DNA of 64,000 nucleotides from Larix kaempferi (taxonomy: Eukaryota > Streptophyta > Pinopsida > Pinales > Pinaceae), in NCBI GenBank assembly GCA_027924585.1, contig BSBM01000361.1, positions 40,192,501 through 40,256,500 on the forward strand. The letters are read 5' to 3'. A program made the position numbers and the translations under genes. This document shows positions 57,911-64,000 of the stretch, piece after piece. The notes beneath the pieces were generated by a model. That model ran no database searches, was not told the origin of the DNA, and saw only the letters and a program-made list of their open reading frames with translations. Every line of letters starts with the position of its first letter. The first letter of the stretch is position 1.

Positions 57911-59866
57911 TCAAAGAATGGAATCGACACCACAGCGGTACAAGGTATCACTTATGATCAGGTAATGCTTTGCATGGTGGCGTATGCGATGGCGGTCGTC
58001 CCGAGACAACTGATTGCTGAACCATTGGGTTTGAAGATACAATGTGATATCTCCATACCATAGATCAGACATACTTATAAGAAACAATGACTCATCCAGA
58101 AAGGAGTCATTGGGCTCAGACTCTACATCAGTATGGGGGAGGTTGCAGATAAGCTCAGCAAACACCAAACACTTTTTAGACTTGGCCTTTTCGAAAAGAA
58201 GATCGAATTCTTGCACTATCACGATCCAGCGTGAATACTTGCCCCCAAGCACATGACGTGTCAAAATGTGGTACATGGGGTTCGAATCGGCAATGATGGT
58301 GGTGGTGCGGAGAAAAATGTAATGTCATAACTTCTGCACGGCTATGACAGCCGCGAGAGTGATATTTTCAACATGTGAATATTGGGTTTCAGTGTTGATG
58401 AGACCTTTACTGGCATAATATATCACATGTTCCTGGGCGTTATGATCTTCCTGCACCAAAACCATGGCGATAGTGGTGTCGAAAGAAGCGAGATATAGAA
58501 TGTAATCTCGATAGTAATTCGGAGGTTGGAGCACAATGGCATGCGTGATGGCATGTTTCAAACTATCAAAAGATTGTTGATCTTGGTCATCCCAAATGAA
58601 TGGGACGTTTTTATTCATCAATCTCATGTAACCCTGTGTCTTTTGCACAAAATTACAAACAAAGCGTCGTAAATAAGTAACTCGTCCTTGTAGACTCTGA
58701 AGTTCCATAATATTAGTTGGAGGTGGAAGAGCGATGATGGCTTCCACCTTTTAGGGATCAATGTAGATCCCATCTTTAGAGACGATAAACCCTAGGAGGC
58801 ATCCAGACTCGACACAGAAAATACACTTATGAGGATTCAGACGGATATTGTACCGCCTGCATCTGAGGAAAATGGATGTTAGATGATCAATGTGGAACTC
58901 ACGCTACTTTGAATGGGTAGGGAGATCGTCTAAGTAGGGTTCCACAAAGTCCTTTACATCGTGGAAAGCGTATGACATGGCCCATTGGAATGTGGCACCA
59001 ACATTTTTAAGGCCAAATGGAAGTTTGCGATATGCAAACATTCCCCAAGGGCATGTGAAAATAGTCTTGTGCTAGTCAGCGGGGTGGATCTCAATCTGGT
59101 TGTACCCGAAAAAGCCATCCATAAATGAAAAGATGACGCTTCACGCACAATTGTCGATAATCTGGTCAATAAAGGGAGTCGGGTAGTTGTCCTTGGGACA
59201 AGCCTTGTTGAGATCCTGATAATTGACATAGACATGAATGGTAGCCTGCTTTTTAGTAACAGGGACAACGTTTGAGACCCACTTTATCAATGGGATAGGG
59301 TAGATGAAGCCGGCCTTCAAGAGTTTCTCGATCTCTTCCTTGATTGTTGCAGTCTTCTGGGGGTGTATCGGTCGCAACTTTTGGCGGACAGGTTTGATGC
59401 CGAGATAGGTTTTTATTTCACGCAAAACAATGGTGGGGTCTATCCTAGGCATCTCCTCGTAGGTCCAAGCGAATACGTCTCAGAATCGCTTGAATAAGGC
59501 TATAAAAGAAATGACTTCTTCAGGGGAACACTTCTGGCCTAACTGGATGTGTTCCACTACACCAAGTGTAACCGAAATGTCAATTAGAGTGGTAGGCTCA
59601 ATGTTGGCTAGGTTTCCTTCAGAATTAGTTTGACATGTGAATATCAAGCACTCAGAGACAGAATGGATATCCGGTGTAAAGATGGTGCGAATGATGTTCT
59701 CCACAGTATCCAAAATGGCAAGGAAAGAAGAACGATGATGAAGGTCTTCCCACGGAGGATCATCCGTGCTCATCATTTCCATGATGGACTCGTCAGAATG
59801 AAAAGTCCGTAGTAGGGGGTCAGATGATGTATGTTCTGGATAATAGGAGGTGGAGGCCATAGCCAA
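57911..59866 (-). pseudogene. Reverse transcriptase and RNase H of element D
   Basis: Linker and RT start: 59866-59480 ('EVISFIALFKRF') and 59452 onward ('KPVRQKLRPIHPQKTATIKE', 'NYQDLNKACPKDNYPTPFID'). Palm motifs are 'FSFMDGFFGYNQIEIHP' and a catalytic Y-L-D-D at about 58927-58938, intact. 58747-58325 covers the thumb ('LQGRVTYLRRFV') and RNase H start ('LYLASFDTTIAMVLVQ', 'HVENITLAAV'). 58276-57911 carries the RNase H end ('GGKYSRWIVIVQEFDLLF'). Stops include TGA where Arg is expected (near 59139, 58323 and 57908), as CpG transitions would give, plus TAG and TAA codons. Confidence 0.88.
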
Positions 59867-60184
59867 GTGGTCCTTCGGTGATGACTAGATAGCCTCATAC
59901 ATGAGGTCAATGGGAAATAGAGGCATAATGTCTCCAATCAGGTGTGTGGTGACTTCGTCAGGTACAAGCCATGAATCAGCAGAGTTGGGAATAAATGAGA
60001 TCTACAAGGAGATCATGTTCACCGTGGAAACATGATTTGGGGGATCCGAAGTAGGAAAAATGCCCATAAGGGATGAGTCCTTAAGGAGGCCAACCCCCAC
60101 GCTCTCATACTGATGTGACGATTGTCCAATGGATGGAACGTTATCGCCTGGGTGAGTAGCAGTGTTAGGTGTGTAGAAATCCAG

Positions 60185-60964
60185 TTAGTCGACTGTGACA
60201 ATTCGGCCTTGATGGGGGAATTGCACTATGCGGAAGACAGATGATACAACCAAAGTCATGGCGTAGAACCAATTACGACCAAGCATAATTTTATAATCTA
60301 ACGGGGCAGAAACCACTTTCACATTAATGGTCGCAGTCTTTCCCCCCAGCTCGACTGCTAAAGCTTGTAACAGCCCATGAGGTTGAAAGCCACGTCCGTC
60401 GAAGGCTCTCAAAGTGGTAGGAAAATGGTTCAACTCAGGAGAAAATATGGATCTCCAACACGCGATCGGCCTTCCTGACATAGAGGCTCCTTCGTCCAAA
60501 ATGATATGATGGATTATCTTCCTAGCAATGTTTGTGGCAACTTGAAATTCTAGCTGATGGGAGAGCCTCAGTTTAAAGTATTCTAGCCGGAACATAATGG
60601 TATTCGATGAATCCGGGTCAACTGCATCGATGGCGGGGAGGAGAGATTTACGTTGATTAGGACAGTTTTGCAAAACCTCTAGCGGCAACATAGCGCAAGG
60701 AGCTTGTGCTAGGTCCTCTACAATGTTGTAGTTTTGAGCAGCCCAAGCATTGGGATTTAAAACCAGTTTTATAATCGTGCTCTTGGGTGGATGCAACGTT
60801 GACTCGAGAGAAGGCTTCTCAATGGTGAGAGGTGCATCCGGTACGGTGACATAGGGCATCGAAGTGGAAGCTTTTCCAATATTACTTCCAACAGGTTCCT
60901 TAGCTGAAACAGAGTCATACGAACAGGAACGGGTGTTCAAGTTGATGGTCTCGTTACGCACCAT
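60185..60964 (-). pseudogene. Protease of element D
   Basis: A 259-codon open frame. Retropepsin core 'IARKIIHHIILDEGASMS' (active site D-E-G-A in place of D-[ST]-G-A) is near 60480-60540. 'LRAFDGRGFQPHGLLQAL' supplies the flap-side strand and 'PLDYKIMLGRNWFYAM' the second conserved block. The N-terminal 100 residues are a Ser/Pro-rich linker after the gag knuckle. Whether D-E-G-A is functional or lineage-typical cannot be told from one copy. Confidence 0.78.
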
Positions 60965-61024
60965 TAGAACATGTGCGGTGGTGGGTGCTTCTTTTTGGGA
61001 AGAAGAAGTGTGAGTGATCGACTA

Positions 61025-62134
61025 CTAATTTTGAGCAGGGAAGGGGTCATTGAGAAATGCGGATGTGGGTTTACCCTTAAGAAACTTTTGAACTTCATCT
61101 CTATGGGGGCACTCCTTGGAAAAATGGTCATCACCACACAGTAGACAAGGATACTTCAACTTCCTTTTCTGTTTGGTATCATCAGGGGTGCTCTTTTGTT
61201 CCTGTTGGGTGGAATATTTCTTAGGTTTCCCTTTGTTCTTCTTCTTACCACCAGGCTTTTGAGGTGAAACTGATGAAACAAAATTCACTTCTTCAGTGAC
61301 AATAGGAGTGGATGATTTGGTGGTGTCATGACCAGCCTGAGTTGGTGATGGGGAAGAAACCTGGGGATTCGACGAACCAATAGTTTGAGAAGAAGGCTAG
61401 GCATTAAGGGATCCAATGATGCCATCAGTTTGGGGTCCCTTGGGTGGTTTTGTGGGGTCGTAATTTTTGTGGGGTGCATCAGGGAGAATGTCAAACAATG
61501 TGCCAAACTGAGCATAGACTAATTCTAGTAAGTGGGCACATGCGATGGCTTGTTCCTCAGTGACGACACCGCCCATGGAAACATCTCGTGCTATGGTTGG
61601 TATGAGAGACTTCGTAAACCATTCAGCTAGGAGTTGATCTAGAATAGGAGCCTTAATAAGACGTCATCTCCTTTTCCACTCATGTATATGATCTAAGATG
61701 TGAGTGGCGGTATTCTGACGGAGCGAGGTTAAAATCTCTGTACCAGTTTCGTACCATATAGGAAGTTGGAAGTGAGTCAAAAATTTCATAGAAAGAGAAC
61801 CAAAGTCGGGGAAAGAATGGGGTGGTAGTTCGATATACCACTTAGCAACCGAACCGGTGAGAGTCCTTTGAAATAATCTAAGATGGATCGAGTCATCCAT
61901 CAGGGAGTTGGATGAACACCATAAGTGGTATGTCATCACGTGATTTTTAGGATCCTCACCCGGATTACCATCAAATTTAGGGATATCTAATGGAAGTTTC
62001 ACCGGAATGGGTGGCCAATTAGTTCCGTGGTAGATAAGGTCATTGGTTAAATGAGACAGGTCAAGTAGGTCTAAAGTAGCCAAAAAGGGCAGCTGTGGAT
62101 TAGGATGAGAGTATTGATAATACGGACAGGGCAT
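61025..62134 (-). pseudogene. Gag capsid and zinc knuckle of element D
   Basis: Capsid core 62134-61664: 'IPKFDGNPGEDPKNHVMTYH', 'RLFQRTLTGSVAKWYIELP', 'SMKFLTHFQLP', the plant Ty3/gypsy gag domain. After a stop at 61661-61663 the reading goes on ('EEQAIACAHLLELVYAQF'), with another break near 61400. 61288-61025 has a Lys-rich stretch and a CCHC knuckle 'CLLCGDDHFSKECPH' (C-x2-C-x4-H-x4-C), complete. It packages the RNA genome in particles. Confidence 0.85.
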
Positions 62135-62152
62135 GTAATGACCGGCAAGACC

Positions 62153-62716
62153 TTATGTCGACTGACCATAGGGTGTTCCAGGAGGAAACTGGCCATAGGG
62201 GTATGGGCCACCTGAACCAAACGTAGGTCCGCTACCATAGTAAGGTGGTCCATTACCATAATAAGGTGTCCCATTACCATAAGTTTGGGGCCCGCCTCTG
62301 CCGCCGGGATGGGTTGGGCTACCTCCAAATGGTGGGGGTCTGCCACCACTGCCAGGGTAGGATGGTCCTCCACCACCTCCACCAGAGGAGGTGGTGGTCG
62401 CCACCACTGCCGGAATAGGGTGGGCCTCCACCAACTCCACCAAGAGGGGGTGGTGGGCCACTGCCACTACCATAAGGGTAAGAGCCCCCTCCACCACCTC
62501 CACCATAGTAGGGTGGTGGTCCACCACCACTGCCACTAGGATGAGAAGGTCCTCCACCACCACCACTAGGGTAGGATGGTCCTCCACCGCCACCTCCATG
62601 GGGTGGTGGGCCATGATTACCGGAATGAGGTGGTCTGCTTCCAAAAGGTAGAGGTTCGCCTCCTCCAGGGTTATGTGAGGGCCCGCTGCCTCCAATGGGA
62701 GGGTTGGGTGGACCAA
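62153..62716 (-). pseudogene. Gly/Pro/Tyr-rich N-terminal region of D gag
   Basis: The minus strand here encodes runs such as 'PSYPGSGGRPPPFGG' and 'YGNGTPYYGNGPPYYGSG', with frame slips inside a GGTGG/CCACC-rich low-complexity tract (62290-62660). It precedes the capsid domain by a stop. Several alternative frames stay open because of the repeat, so the exact frame at each point is uncertain. Confidence 0.5.
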
Positions 62717-63138
62717 ATAGGGGTCTAAGGACTTGAGGGACTGTCAGTGGGGGTGCATGTTGTAAAACATTTTTTATCCCTAAAGAGTGTAAATATTATT
62801 GAGTTAAGGTACCCCGTAGAGTGCGTTTCTGGGATTAAGTTGAGCCGACACAGGGTTAAAATGACCTAGATATGCTTGACTCAATGGAGGTTGAATTATG
62901 TTGGACGGTCCCCAGCATGGGATAGTCCCAAAGTGGAAGGTCCAAGAGGTAGGGAATTTCCAACGGAAGGACCGATGGGAACTCCTACTGCGGTATTATG
63001 GTTAAGAAACAGGGGTTTCCCCCTAGCAACAACTTGCTGACCACTAGGTAAAGGTTGTCCCAACACTGCTGGTTGATTATCCACCATATGATTAATGTTA
63101 TCTGTAAAAAAGGTAGGGGGTAAAGAGTATCCTCCCCT

Positions 63139-63634
63139 CTAAGTTTGGGGTGGGGGAGGAGTAGGTAACATAACCGTGGTGGTCACAGGTGTGTTGGATT
63201 GTTGTTGTTCAACAGGGTGGGCAGTAGGAAGTACTGAACTGGTCTCTTGTCGAGGAGATGCATGTGCAGGAATGGATAGTTGACCGGTTTCAAAAGTGGT
63301 CACGTGTTGAGTGGATGATTCTGGTGACTCGAAAGATAAATAGTGACCTGGGATCGGTCGATCGATGAACCTTATTTGAAAATTTTGATTTCGAAACTCC
63401 TCACCCATAGCACATAAACGAGCCAATTGCTCACAATAAGGTGCTAAGCGGTGAATCTGGAGGAGCATGAGGAAACAAAAGTCCTCCAATATTCAAAGTG
63501 GGGTTTTCCACTTCATGTGACTCGACCCTGGCTTGTGGATCCATCCTTGCCCTCAAAATTACCTCCTGGTTAAGGGGATATTCAGGTGGCAAGTTCTGAA
63601 TTCTATGGGACCTTCTGCAAGGAAAGTCAACCAA
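63139..63634 (-). pseudogene. N-terminal gag segment of element D
   Basis: Two overlapping minus-strand frames (63634-63431 and 63489-63139) read as one protein with a frameshift near 63450: 'RRSHRIQNLPPEYPLNQE', then 'HRLAPYCEQLARLCAMGEEF' and a Thr/Pro-rich tail ending in a Pro run. It lies before the Gly/Pro-rich region. No domain recognised. Confidence 0.45.
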
Positions 63635-64000
63635 AGTGACTGAAACAAAAATTTCTCCTAAGGAAAGCTAAAAGAAAAGCAAATCAGACAAAACCCTACA
63701 CAAACTAAGGCCACAAGCAAACTTATGTGATAAGAGTGGATTCAAAGTCTGTATCCTCATAGGATTGTCAAGCATTCACAACTCACGGTATACCGCAGGG
63801 TCCAACAGTAAAACGCGACAAGGAGGATTGGGACCGTACCCTTGCCTGAATACCCGATTACTTGGATGGTACGTGCATAGTAGCTCCTTGAGTGTTGTTC
63901 TCGGTGTATTGCTCCGCCAATATGGCCAAAAGGTTATCTCAGTTGGTCTCAGGAATCCTAGTGGTGTCTCTTGATATATGCAAGGTATGTGGGAGCTCAA
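63635..64000 (-). other. Leader region of element D
   Basis: No recognisable coding domain. It probably belongs to the leader between the 5' LTR (outside the window) and gag. No primer-binding site is visible up to base 64000. Confidence 0.4.

Larger units (their letters stand above)
51173..64000 (-). mobile_element. D: Tat-like Ty3/gypsy element with dual RNase H and antisense ORF (5' end outside)
   Basis: Leftward order: gag, protease, RT, RNase H, integrase, an archaeal-type RNase H, an antisense gene, polypurine tract, 3' LTR. RNase H on both sides of integrase and an extra ORF before the 3' LTR place it among Tat-type elements. The 5' LTR and primer-binding site lie beyond 64000. All coding regions have scattered stops or frameshifts, but most catalytic residues persist. 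Confidence 0.85.

Noticed and set aside
62153-62716. Collagen- or silk-like Gly/Pro-rich protein
   Set aside because: Position before a gag capsid domain on the same strand shows it is the low-complexity N-terminal part of retrotransposon gag.

Overview
This window is a repeat-filled intergenic stretch of a large plant nuclear genome. It holds LTR retrotransposons of the plant Ty3/gypsy (Tat-like and chromovirus) and Ty1/copia classes, a probable CACTA DNA-transposon end and one broken host-gene fragment. I see no intact cellular gene, rRNA, CRISPR array or bacterial-type operon. Old nested elements, long LTRs, extra ORFs and the look of the gag domains suggest a seed plant with a large genome, perhaps a gymnosperm. 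That taxonomic guess is inference only.

Layout. (1) 1-8083, + strand: the 3' part of a Tat-like Ty3/gypsy element (E1): RNase H, integrase, a ~1 kb minisatellite of ~21-bp units, a long third ORF with an acidic repeat tail, polypurine tract (PPT) and 3' LTR. (2) 8762-30226: a three-level nest. A truncated chromovirus on the - strand (protease to chromodomain, 26890-30226) is interrupted by a short non-autonomous LTR element B (10018-26083; LTRs ~348 bp), itself interrupted by a 13.7-kb Tat-like element A (10847-24583; LTRs ~1.58 kb). Both B and A have recognisable, slightly decayed target-site duplications. (3) 30227-36263: AT-rich spacer with small tandem repeats, an unprocessed fragment of a UTP4/Cirhin-like WD40 gene (33464-34007), a tRNA-like sequence and a CACTA-type terminus with a subterminal repeat array. 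(4) 36543-44676: a - strand Ty3/gypsy gag split by a 7.1-kb copia-derived element C (37293-44434), whose two 604-bp LTRs differ at only 9 positions by my count. The 3' untranslated region of C is a 2.5-kb series of different but related tandem arrays. (5) 44816-51172: spacer without recognisable genes. (6) 51173-64000 and beyond: a - strand Tat-like element D (3' LTR, PPT, gag, protease, RT, RNase H, integrase, a second RNase H after integrase) carrying, on the opposite strand, a plant-mobile-domain gene with predicted spliceosomal introns.

How the parts work together. A gives gag - zinc knuckles - protease - a second gag-like domain - RT - RNase H - integrase - third ORF. D gives gag - protease - RT - RNase H - integrase - archaeal-type RNase H - antisense ORF. 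E1 gives RNase H - integrase - minisatellite - third ORF. The space between integrase and the 3' LTR is therefore where each Tat-like element carries something extra: a sense ORF in E1 and A, an antisense spliced ORF in D. All coding regions are decayed. Many premature stops read as transitions in CpG or CAG contexts, as expected of cytosine-methylated plant repeats.
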